Below the pieces are notes generated by a model, which saw nothing but the letters and a program-made list of their open reading frames with translations, ran no database searches and was not told the DNA's origin. From contig DATHCB010000161.1 in the NCBI GenBank assembly GCA_035319765.1, positions 1 through 11,735 of the forward strand: a stretch of 11,735 bases of DNA. The letters are read 5' to 3'. Below, one piece after another: positions 1-5,817 of this stretch. Both the position numbers and the translations under genes were made by a program. Source of the stretch: DATHCB01 sp035319765. Lineage in GTDB: Archaea; Thermoproteota; Bathyarchaeia; Bathyarchaeales; SOJC01. How positions within the stretch are numbered: the first letter of the stretch is position 1; each line of letters begins with the position of its first letter.

Positions 1-1
1 A

Positions 2-175
2 ATTTTGGTTTCCGAAGATGACTTTTCTTCAGCTGGCAAAATCGAGTACAAACCACCCTCGATCGACGGAAAAGAGACTGATTTCACGGAAATTTCGCAA
101 GGATTAGCGTTAGCCCAAAAACTAATCACTCAGGCTGCAGCAGAACGAGAGAAAGCAAAAAAAGGCCGAAGTTAG
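2..175 (+). CDS. C-terminal end of an unrecognised protein (5' truncated by window edge)
   Basis: An open frame enters from the left edge and ends at the TAG at 173-175, giving 57 residues with no start codon in view. The visible part has a mixed polar stretch (around SEDDFSSAGKIEYKPPS) followed by a predicted helix. It ends in a strongly charged Ala/Lys/Arg/Glu tail (AAAEREKAKKGRS) that looks like a solvent-exposed C-terminus. I do not recognise the family. There is no other gene on this strand until 1179, so it probably ends a transcript that began upstream of the window. The frame is supported by plausible composition and by being open to the edge. It could still be a chance frame, because only 174 bases are seen. 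Confidence 0.5.
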   Translation: MLVSEDDFSSAGKIEYKPPSIDGKETDFTEISQGLALAQKLITQAAAEREKAKKGRS

Positions 176-197
176 ACCCGGGAGCGGAGCGCCTTTA

Positions 198-214
198 CTA
201 TATAGTCTATATAG
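198..214. repeat. Tandem pair of the self-complementary 8-mer CTATATAG
   Basis: CTATATAG occurs at 198-205 and again at 207-214 with one base between, so the copies are phased at 9 bases. Each copy is a perfect palindrome and also resembles an archaeal TATA element. It could be a bidirectional promoter for the short ORFs downstream or a protein-binding site, but nothing in the sequence decides between these. Confidence 0.4.
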
Positions 215-293
215 CCTACGTGAGCGTATAGGATCTATCAACCTAGCGCTTAATTCTTTCCTCTATTTCTATCTCGGAACAGATGAAGTGCCT

Positions 294-380
294 ATGAACA
301 GAAAAGCCCCGCTATTTGAGTTTGAAGTGTTGACTCCACGCAAACGAAAAACGCTAGATGTCGATTTGCCCAAGAAGTGA
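294..380 (+). CDS. Possible 28-residue small protein (doubtful)
   Basis: ATG at 294 opens a frame ending at TGA 378-380, encoding a basic peptide that starts MNRKAPLFEFEV and ends VDLPKK. It lies about 80 bases downstream of the TATA-like CTATATAG pair, and GAAGTG sits just upstream of the ATG as a weak ribosome binding site. No family is recognised. A second short frame overlaps its end. At this length it may equally be chance or part of a decayed gene. Confidence 0.15.
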   Translation: MNRKAPLFEFEVLTPRKRKTLDVDLPKK

Positions 381-473
381 ACCTGCTGAACGCACTACTA
401 ACCGCGCGCTGCGTTTGGAAGAGCACTTCGACTTCAATTCTTTTGCGATGAAGGCTTTCTTATAGAGTTCGAT

Positions 474-490
474 GGCTATTGATACTAGCC
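474..490. other. Small inverted repeat beyond the 3' end of nikR
   Basis: GGCTA (474-478) and TAGCC (486-490) can pair across a 7-base loop, about 20 bases beyond the nikR stop on the - strand. No T-tract follows on either strand, so a terminator role is only possible, not shown. Confidence 0.2.
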
Positions 491-510
491 GCGGTTCTGG
501 TTCTAAGAAG

Positions 511-912
511 TTATTCCTCATTTGTCGACATAGTGAAGAACTTTATCTGTTTCACCGGCTTGTTGGCCTTAAGACCGTCTACGAGACTTTTCAGACGTTT
601 ACCGGATCCTTTTACAACCATAATCTCAAGGCAGCTCTTTTCCGTTAGATGCGAATGAAGGTACGCGGTTATCATATCGCTGAATTCATGTTGCAGCCGA
701 AAGAGCTCTTCATTTTTCTCAGTCTTTTCATAAAGAACAGTGATCGTTGCGATAACGTTACCTTTGATCTCATCGAGCTTCTTGTATTCTGACACGTAAG
801 TCCGGACGGCTTGCCTGAGCACCTCGGACCGCGTTGCATATCGCTCCTCTCCAAGAATGGCATCTAACTCTTTGAGCAATTCTTTAGGCAGTGAAACGCT
901 TATTATGCTCAC
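511..912 (-). CDS. nikR: NikR-type nickel-responsive transcriptional regulator (ribbon-helix-helix)
   Basis: This is a DNA-binding repressor of the NikR family. The N-terminal ribbon-helix-helix reads IISVSLPKELLKELDAIL, then the RSEVLRQAVR helix. The C-terminal ACT-like metal domain starts at GNVIATITVLYEK. I place the start at GTG 912 because AAGGTG lies 7 bases upstream; this gives 133 residues, the same length as E. coli NikR, and puts the binding strand at the very N-terminus. An upstream in-frame ATG (948) would add 12 unconserved residues. The four high-affinity nickel ligands of E. coli NikR (H76, H87, H89, C95) line up with H75, H86, H88 and C94 at identical spacing (QHE...LHSHLTEKSC), so metal sensing is likely intact. 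It is divergent from the metal-uptake operon at 1179-3868, which is its obvious candidate target. The family call is firm; nickel as the true effector is inferred from ligands. Confidence 0.9.
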   Translation of the reverse strand: MSIISVSLPKELLKELDAILGEERYATRSEVLRQAVRTYVSEYKKLDEIKGNVIATITVLYEKTEKNEELFRLQHEFSDMITAYLHSHLTEKSCLEIMVVKGSGKRLKSLVDGLKANKPVKQIKFFTMSTNEE

Positions 913-956
913 AGATAGGCACCTTACATTATTTAGCATGACTAGCAATTCTTCTG

Positions 957-964
957 TATTAAGG
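957..964 (-). promoter_or_regulatory. Candidate TATA element for nikR
   Basis: Read on the - strand this is CCTTAATA. Its centre is about 48 bases upstream of the GTG at 912, which would put transcription start near 932 and leave a leader of about 20 bases carrying the AAGGTG ribosome binding site. The match to an archaeal TATA box is weak. The same CCTTAATA word occurs upstream of the prenyl synthase gene. Confidence 0.3.
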
Positions 965-1004
965 TTTGACCATTTGTCTGACCGATAGATCGTTTCGTCT
1001 TAAA

Positions 1005-1080
1005 GGTTCCTTCAAGAAGAACCATTTCTCGGAAAACGGTACTTGTTGCACATCTACTTGGGTTGACAAGAGAAGTGCAA
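1005..1080. promoter_or_regulatory. Candidate operator region between nikR and the uptake operon
   Basis: Two inverted repeats lie between the divergent genes: GGTTC (1005-1009) with GAACC (1019-1023), and TTGCAC (1046-1051) with GTGCAA (1075-1080). NikR tetramers bind spaced inverted half-sites, so either could be a binding site, but the spacings (14 and 29 bases centre to centre) do not match the 22 of the E. coli operator. Position is the main support. Confidence 0.3.
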
Positions 1081-1104
1081 TTATTAAGAAAATATGCGCC
1101 TTAG

Positions 1105-1113
1105 CTTATAAAT
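1105..1113 (+). promoter_or_regulatory. TATA box of the metal-uptake operon
   Basis: CTTATAAAT is a good archaeal TATA box in an AT-rich stretch. Transcription would begin about 25 bases downstream, near 1135, leaving a leader of roughly 44 bases that ends in AGGAAAGGT (1163-1171), 7 bases before the ATG at 1179. The word TTATTAAG (or TTATTAAA) occurs at 1081-1088, 1113-1120 and 1134-1141, flanking and touching the box, so a repressor bound there could block initiation. Confidence 0.55.
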
Positions 1114-1178
1114 TATTAAAAATGTACTAAAACTTATTAAGACGGATCGGCACGTAGCATTCAGGAAAGGTATGGCTC

Positions 1179-2132
1179 ATGAAGAGAATTCTCAAAATAG
1201 CCGTTGCAGTTCTGATCGTCGCAATACTGGGTACGGGGGTATTCTTAGGATTATACTTGTCAAATGGATCCATCCTGAGTCCAATTTCTTTTAAGTGGAA
1301 TTTCAGTAATCAGATCCGTATAGTTGCCGCTGAAAACTTTTGGGGTAGTCTGGTTTCTCAGCTTGGAGGCACGCGTGTTCAAGTGCTTAGCATCGTTACA
1401 GATCCCAACGCTGATCCTCATGAATATGAAAGCAACTCCGCAGACGCCCGCGCCGTTTCAACAGCTAACTATGTCATCATGAATGGCGCGGGATATGACG
1501 ACTGGATGACGAAACTTCTTTCTGCAGGTTCCATTTCAAATCAAAAAGTTTTGAATGTGGCCAGCCTTCTACACAAGAGTGAAGGCGATAATCCCCATTT
1601 CTGGTACAGTCCTTATTACGTGAATTCAACCGTTCACCAGATGTACTTGGACCTTATCTCTATTGACCAAAATGGTACTTCATATTATACCCAGCAGTAT
1701 GCGGCGCTAAACCAATCTTTAGGCGCCTATAACCAGAAAATAGACCAAATCAAAGCACGATTCAGTGGCACAAAAGTAGCCTCCACAGAAAGTATCTTCG
1801 TGTATCTGGCAAACGCAACAGGGTTGAATCTTGTTTCTCCGCCCGCTTTTATGCAAGCAGTTTCTGAAGGAAATGATCCTTCGTCACAAGACGTAATAAC
1901 GTTTACCAATCAGCTAGAGAACGGTACCGCAAAATTGCTGGTCTATAACAACCAAACTGTAACTGACGTTACAACCAATATGCAAGGCGTAGCGATTCGA
2001 TATCACGTTCCGATAGTCGGAATTACTGAAACTATAGTGCCGCCCACTGAGCCTTTCCAAGATTGGATGAACGCAGAATTAACTTCAATTCAAGCGGCGC
2101 TACAACAAATCACGACAGTAACAGGACAATGA
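1179..2132 (+). CDS. znuA: Metal ABC transporter substrate-binding protein (ZnuA/TroA family, cluster A-1)
   Basis: Captures a divalent metal outside the membrane and delivers it to the permease encoded two genes downstream. Residues 5-27 form one hydrophobic segment that acts as signal or membrane anchor; there is no lipobox cysteine, so it is probably anchored by this helix. Family landmarks are IRIVAAENFWGSLVSQLGG (47-65), DPHEYE with H81, NPHFWYSP with H140, TESIFVYLANATGL with E204, and VPIVGITETIVPP ending in the DWM motif (295-297). The usual third histidine is E204 here, as I recall for a subgroup with an 'ATEP' motif, and the histidine-rich loop of many ZnuA proteins is absent. AAAGGT stands 7 bases before the ATG. 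It is the first gene of the operon, with 11 bases to the ATPase start. Zinc or manganese is usual for the family; the adjacent NikR-type sensor leaves other metals open. Confidence 0.87.
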   Translation: MKRILKIAVAVLIVAILGTGVFLGLYLSNGSILSPISFKWNFSNQIRIVAAENFWGSLVSQLGGTRVQVLSIVTDPNADPHEYESNSADARAVSTANYVIMNGAGYDDWMTKLLSAGSISNQKVLNVASLLHKSEGDNPHFWYSPYYVNSTVHQMYLDLISIDQNGTSYYTQQYAALNQSLGAYNQKIDQIKARFSGTKVASTESIFVYLANATGLNLVSPPAFMQAVSEGNDPSSQDVITFTNQLENGTAKLLVYNNQTVTDVTTNMQGVAIRYHVPIVGITETIVPPTEPFQDWMNAELTSIQAALQQITTVTGQ

Positions 2133-2143
2133 AGTGACATAGT

Positions 2144-3031
2144 GTGATAACTACACGCACGGAAGCTGTTACGGCTAAAATTGATGCCATACCAGCTATT
2201 ACTGCTGACAACTTATCGGCAGGCTACCCGGATAAGACGGTTTGGCGAAACGCAAACTTTAAAATTAATCGTGGCGAGTTTGTCGCGGTTATTGGCCCTA
2301 ACGGCGCAGGCAAAACAACCCTATTTCGTTTGCTACTCGGTCTGCAGCAGCCGTTGAGCGGATCAATAAAAATATTTAACAGTCGACCAAGGCGTGGTAA
2401 CTCCCAAATCGGTTATGTTCCTCAGCGTCACACGATTGATGATGATGTAAAAGTTGAATGCATCGAATTGGTCCAGCTTGCAGTTTCAGCTAACCGTTGG
2501 GGTTTGACCCTCTTTTCTAACAAAGAACATAAAATTGCACTTAAAACCCTTCAGGCTGTTGGGACTTTGGAATTGGCTCATCGGTCTCTCGGCGACTTAT
2601 CTGGCGGCGAGCTGCAAAGAATATTTTTGGCTGAAGCATTGGTAAGTAATCCTGAGGTACTTTTGCTTGATGAACCCTTGTCTAATCTGGACATTAGACG
2701 TGGGAGGGATCTGGTTCAACTTATTGACAGCGTTGTTCGGAAGCGAAACGTAACCGCATTCCTTGTGGCTCATGATATTAATCCCCTCCTACCTTTCTTG
2801 GATAACGTGATTTACATTGCTAACGGTAAAGTAGCGACAGGGAAACCAAAAGAAGTTCTGACGTCAGAGTGCCTTTCAGCCCTATATGAGATTCCGATTG
2901 AGGTTTTGCACGACTCCAAAGGCAACATTGCCATAATCGGATCGGGCGCAGACACGGATAAAGAAATGGACCTTCTAGGCAGTAATCGATGTACTCCCTG
3001 TGGTGATGAAGAAGAAGAGAGGAAGAAATAA
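2144..3031 (+). CDS. znuC: Metal ABC transporter ATP-binding protein (ZnuC/MntB type)
   Basis: Powers import by hydrolysing ATP on the cytoplasmic face of the permease encoded immediately downstream. All catalytic motifs are present in order: Walker A GPNGAGKT (51-58), Q-loop Q94 in YVPQR, signature LSGGE (152-156), Walker B VLLLDEP (172-178) and switch H210 in VAHDINPLLPF. YVPQR and the tail region with KPKEVLT and LSALYEIPIEVL fit the cluster A-1 ATPases. The start is GTG 2144, preceded by GAAGTGA at 2131-2137, which overlaps the stop of the binding-protein gene. An N-terminal extension of about 19 residues precedes the first strand. The C-terminus is odd: it ends in a CTPC pair (C283, C286) followed by a run of acidic then basic residues, an addition not typical of these ATPases that could bind metal. 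The stop directly abuts the next start. Confidence 0.92.
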   Translation: MITTRTEAVTAKIDAIPAITADNLSAGYPDKTVWRNANFKINRGEFVAVIGPNGAGKTTLFRLLLGLQQPLSGSIKIFNSRPRRGNSQIGYVPQRHTIDDDVKVECIELVQLAVSANRWGLTLFSNKEHKIALKTLQAVGTLELAHRSLGDLSGGELQRIFLAEALVSNPEVLLLDEPLSNLDIRRGRDLVQLIDSVVRKRNVTAFLVAHDINPLLPFLDNVIYIANGKVATGKPKEVLTSECLSALYEIPIEVLHDSKGNIAIIGSGADTDKEMDLLGSNRCTPCGDEEEERKK

Positions 3032-3868
3032 GTGAGCATAAGTCCAAACCCAGTATACGATTTGCAGCAGATTTTTCAATGGCCATTCATGCAGCATGCC
3101 TTTGAAGCGGGAACAATCGTTGCCATTGTCGCTGGTATCGTAGGCTACTTTGTAGTCTTAAGAAAGTCATCGTTCGCTGCACATGCTCTTTCCCATATTG
3201 GTTTTGCCGGTGCTGCAGGCGCCGTACTATTTAACATCAACCCTGTTTTCGGTCTCTTGGCGTTTACAAGCGGTGGGGGTTTCGGAATAGCCGTACTTGG
3301 CCCACGGGCCTCGAGTCGAGATGTCGAAATTGGAACGGTTCTCGCATTCATGCTCGGTTTGGGAGTGCTTTTCATTAGCCTCTATACCGGCTATGCGACC
3401 GAAGCGTACTCCATCTTGTTTGGAGAGATACTAGGCATCAGTAGTAGCGATGTTCTGATGACACTAATTGTCGGTCTAATTATTCTGACTGCAATCGCAG
3501 TGGTGTACAGACCACTGCTGTTCGCATCACTTGACGAAGACGTTGCAGAAGCAAAGGGGATGCCGATTCTGCTGCTTGGTATAATTTTCATGCTTCTAGT
3601 TGCGGTCGCAACATCGATTGCCGTTCAAGTAGTCGGCGTCCTTCTTATTTTCTCACTGATGGTTACGCCAGCCGCAATCGCTCAGAGATTAACAAAGCGA
3701 CCGCAGTACGCTGTAGCAGTCTCAGTCGCCATTGCACTAATGGCAACATGGCTGGGACTCTTCGTTGCGTTTTATGAACCATATCCCGTGAGTTTTTTCA
3801 TAACTAGTATAGTCTTCATTTTGTACCTGCTCGTCCGGTTCATGGCACGCATTCATGTATTACCTTAA
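3032..3868 (+). CDS. znuB: Metal ABC transporter permease (ZnuB, ABC-3 family)
   Basis: Integral membrane channel subunit of the metal importer. At 278 residues it has the normal family length with about eight or nine hydrophobic helices, for example 26-44, 70-90, 103-120, 140-160, 178-205, 205-217, 225-248 and 253-270. Family marks are the SFAAHALSHIGFAGAAGA segment (47-64), the cytoplasmic coupling loop SLDEDVAEAKGM (166-177) and VGVLLIFSLMVTPAAIAQ (201-218). The GTG start at 3032 follows the ATPase stop with no gap, and GAGAGGAAG lies just upstream, so the two genes are almost certainly translationally coupled. It completes the binding protein-ATPase-permease set of one importer. No clear terminator is seen after it. 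Confidence 0.92.
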   Translation: MSISPNPVYDLQQIFQWPFMQHAFEAGTIVAIVAGIVGYFVVLRKSSFAAHALSHIGFAGAAGAVLFNINPVFGLLAFTSGGGFGIAVLGPRASSRDVEIGTVLAFMLGLGVLFISLYTGYATEAYSILFGEILGISSSDVLMTLIVGLIILTAIAVVYRPLLFASLDEDVAEAKGMPILLLGIIFMLLVAVATSIAVQVVGVLLIFSLMVTPAAIAQRLTKRPQYAVAVSVAIALMATWLGLFVAFYEPYPVSFFITSIVFILYLLVRFMARIHVLP

Positions 3869-4408
3869 GTTTAAGAAGTTTCACGTGCCTCCAGACAGAA
3901 TCCAGAATTCCTTATTCATGCGGCGTATACGCGTTCTTCGACGACGTACCTCTTTCGGGCAACATCCATGAGCCTTCTGGTGAACACTAGACCATAGATG
4001 AACACGACTATGGCGAAAATGAGGCTGATCCAGGTAGCGACGCCTATGTCTCCTCGTGCGAGGTTGAAGCCTATGAACTTCATCATCCCAACGCCGGCAA
4101 CGAGAGAGTGACTACCGTAAACGTTAGGCCAATACTCGCCTATAGCGATCCCAGCCCAAGCACTGTTGATGATGCTGAATAAGCCCGTTATCGCGCGCTA
4201 TATGTTGCTCAGTTCTGCACAAAGCCTAAATCTCCCACGTACCTTTTCTATGAACGACAAACCACGACAGCTATCCATAAAGCAGGAGCATGATTGAGGC
4301 GGATCCACTAGTACGGCAAGCGAGAAAACGGGCGACGCACGCGAAAACTTCCGGACTTTACCCCAAAAGCAGGACCACCTCTCGCGCTCTGCGAAAAGAA
4401 TCACTAAA
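3869..4408. other. 540-base stretch with a gene remnant
   Basis: This stretch separates the uptake operon from the CDF gene. The left half contains a reading frame on the - strand resembling the end of a membrane-protein gene (3916-4197). The right half (about 4200-4408) has no gene or promoter that I can support. The frame of the CDF gene stays open upstream to 4298 but has no ATG or GTG there. Confidence 0.5.
3916..4197 (-). pseudogene. Remnant of a multi-pass membrane protein gene (C-terminal 93 codons)
   Basis: On the - strand an open frame of 93 codons runs from just after a TAG (4198-4200) to TGA at 3916-3918. The translation reads like real protein: a hydrophobic segment near ITGLFSIINSAWAGIAIG, a loop with GEYWPNVYGSHS, GVGMMKFIGFNLARGD, a clear membrane helix IGVATWISLIFAIVVFIYGL, then a basic cytoplasmic tail RRLMDVARKRYVVEE. 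No start codon occurs near its head; the first in-frame ATG is 38 codons in and would leave only the last helix. This suggests the 3' end of a larger membrane-protein gene, decayed or cut off by rearrangement. A sequencing error at the TAG is possible, but the 83-codon frame before it does not look membrane-like. I cannot name the family. Confidence 0.4.
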
Positions 4409-5746
4409 GTGATGGCGCTTCGGCTTTCTTTAATAGCGATATTGACCATTGCTATTGTTAATACCGTATTAGGCCTTGTTACGAATAGCCTCGCTATCTT
4501 GGGAAACGCGGCTCACGCTCTTTTTGATACCGGGAGCTCCGTCATTTTGTTGGTGACGACACAGCTCTCAGTCAAGCCGCCCGACGCGGAACACTTGTAT
4601 GGCCATGGCAAAATTGAGCCGCTTGGAGGTCTCCTAGCCGGAGTGTCCTTCATCGCCGTTTCGGGACTTCTGGGGTTTGAAGCAATAATGCGGCTTATCA
4701 CTGGAGTTGGGCAAGTTCATCGTGATATCATCGGTTTTTTCGCTATTGGTTATACTTTTGCGATTGATTTTTTTAGAATAGCAATTTTGTGGAGGCAGAG
4801 AATTGGAAGCGTTACTGTAATCGCGGGCCTATACCATGCGCTTACAGATTTCGCTTCTGCAATAATAGCATTAATCGGTTTTGGACTTGTATTCATTAAC
4901 GTCGACTATGGAGATCCGATAGCCACCATAGTCCTCAGCGTCCTTTTAGCCTACCTCAGTGTCAAGCTGATTCTAACGAGCAGTTCAGATCTCAGTGACA
5001 CGATTTCCAGGAATATCGTTTCAGATATCAAAAAAGAAATAGTGAGCACAAAAGGCGTTTCTGAATGCAAGGATTTGAAAGTCAGAAAAGTCGGAGTCAA
5101 AACTTATGTGGAAACAACGATAGGCGTGCCGAATTCGATGGGACTGGCCGAAGCCCACGATGTAGCTTCACAAATCGAGAGTAAACTTATCAAATCGCAA
5201 GGCGACTCTGTAGTAACCGTTCATATCGAGCCCTTAGGGAAAGAGAAACCAATAGAAAAAGAAATCGAAACCCTGGCTACAAGCGTCGAAGGCGTTCAGG
5301 AAGTCCATAGCACGAGCAGTGTGTACTCAAAGGGTAAGCTGTTCATAACTTTACACGCGCTGGTAGACCCTAAGCTTTCGGTCGAAGATGCTCACGACAT
5401 AGCCGAAGCGATCGAGCGGAATCTGAAACAACAGATCGAGAACATCGAAAACGTCACTGTTCACATAGAGCCCAATCTACCCACGTTTGGCCGAGAGTAT
5501 GCCATTAAAGACGCTCAAGTTCAAAGAATGATCAGGCAAATTGTCGAGGCGCATCCTGAAATACGTAGAGTCAACCGCGTTGTGACTTATATGAGTGAAA
5601 AAGAGCGTTACATAAGCGTAGATTGCGGTTTCGATAAAGATGTTTCTGTTGGCGCAATGCATGAGGCTGTATCTCATGTTGAAGACGAAATAAAGGAAAG
5701 GTTCCCAGACGCAGTGGTCACCATTCACGCAGAACCATTACCATAG
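4409..5746 (+). CDS. CDF-family cation efflux transporter with three tandem C-terminal domains
   Basis: Exports a divalent cation from the cytoplasm in exchange for protons. The membrane part has six helices (about 5-25, 30-50, 74-95, 107-127, 133-160, 170-190). The transport site is H36xxxD40 in helix 2 (AAHALFD) and H143xxxD147 in helix 5 (YHALTDF), the HD-HD set common in zinc-transporting CDF proteins. YGHGKIEPL (64-72) is the family loop. After helix 6 come three copies of the dimerisation domain (about 200-280, 281-360, 361-445). Each ends in VHIEP or IHAEP (271-275, 351-355, 439-443) and has a preceding helix with AH or MH (H250, H329, H418). Usual CDF proteins have one copy and about 300 residues. 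Start is GTG 4409 or ATG 4412; no good Shine-Dalgarno is visible. It may counterbalance the importer, but no shared control is shown. Confidence 0.92.
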   Translation: MMALRLSLIAILTIAIVNTVLGLVTNSLAILGNAAHALFDTGSSVILLVTTQLSVKPPDAEHLYGHGKIEPLGGLLAGVSFIAVSGLLGFEAIMRLITGVGQVHRDIIGFFAIGYTFAIDFFRIAILWRQRIGSVTVIAGLYHALTDFASAIIALIGFGLVFINVDYGDPIATIVLSVLLAYLSVKLILTSSSDLSDTISRNIVSDIKKEIVSTKGVSECKDLKVRKVGVKTYVETTIGVPNSMGLAEAHDVASQIESKLIKSQGDSVVTVHIEPLGKEKPIEKEIETLATSVEGVQEVHSTSSVYSKGKLFITLHALVDPKLSVEDAHDIAEAIERNLKQQIENIENVTVHIEPNLPTFGREYAIKDAQVQRMIRQIVEAHPEIRRVNRVVTYMSEKERYISVDCGFDKDVSVGAMHEAVSHVEDEIKERFPDAVVTIHAEPLP

Positions 5747-5760
5747 AAGTAGCTAGCCCG

Positions 5761-5785
5761 GTTTCTTCTTTTTCCACGGTTTTCT
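5761..5785 (+). terminator. T-rich tract after the CDF gene
   Basis: About 15 bases after the CDF stop the + strand becomes pyrimidine-rich, with TTTCTTCTTTTTCC and again TTTTCTT. Archaeal transcription commonly ends at such T-tracts without a hairpin. The next gene is convergent, so a terminator is expected here. Confidence 0.4.
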
Positions 5786-5796
5786 TGGCAGAAGGC

Positions 5797-5811
5797 GACG
5801 CTATCAGCGTC
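5797..5811 (-). terminator. Hairpin after the prenyl cassette
   Basis: GACGCT (5797-5802) pairs perfectly with AGCGTC (5806-5811) around a three-base loop. It starts 6 bases beyond the reductase stop on the - strand, in the 71-base gap between convergent genes. No T-run follows on the - strand, so it may stabilise the 3' end rather than terminate on its own. Confidence 0.4.
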
Positions 5812-5817
5812 CGTTAT

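Larger units (their letters stand above)
176..510. other. Gene-poor stretch between the left-edge gene and nikR
   Basis: No convincing gene fills these 335 bases. They hold a tandem CTATATAG pair (198-214), two short overlapping + strand ORFs (294-380, 28 residues; 358-465, 35 residues) without recognisable motifs, and a small inverted repeat (474-490). Neither short ORF has a strong Shine-Dalgarno, so they may be chance frames or debris of a decayed gene. Confidence 0.5.

Noticed and set aside
4301..4313. GGATCCACTAGTA, resembling a cloning-vector polylinker
   Set aside because: Only 13 bases match a common BamHI-SpeI polylinker and the flanks do not continue as vector on either side. It is worth remembering because it sits in the unexplained stretch 4200-4408, but it is not enough to call a vector or chimera junction.
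4198..4449. 83-residue frame on the - strand overlapping the start of the CDF gene
   Set aside because: Its start lies inside the antisense of CDF helix 1, and the product has no family-like pattern. It ends at the TAG before the membrane remnant, but its composition does not continue that protein.
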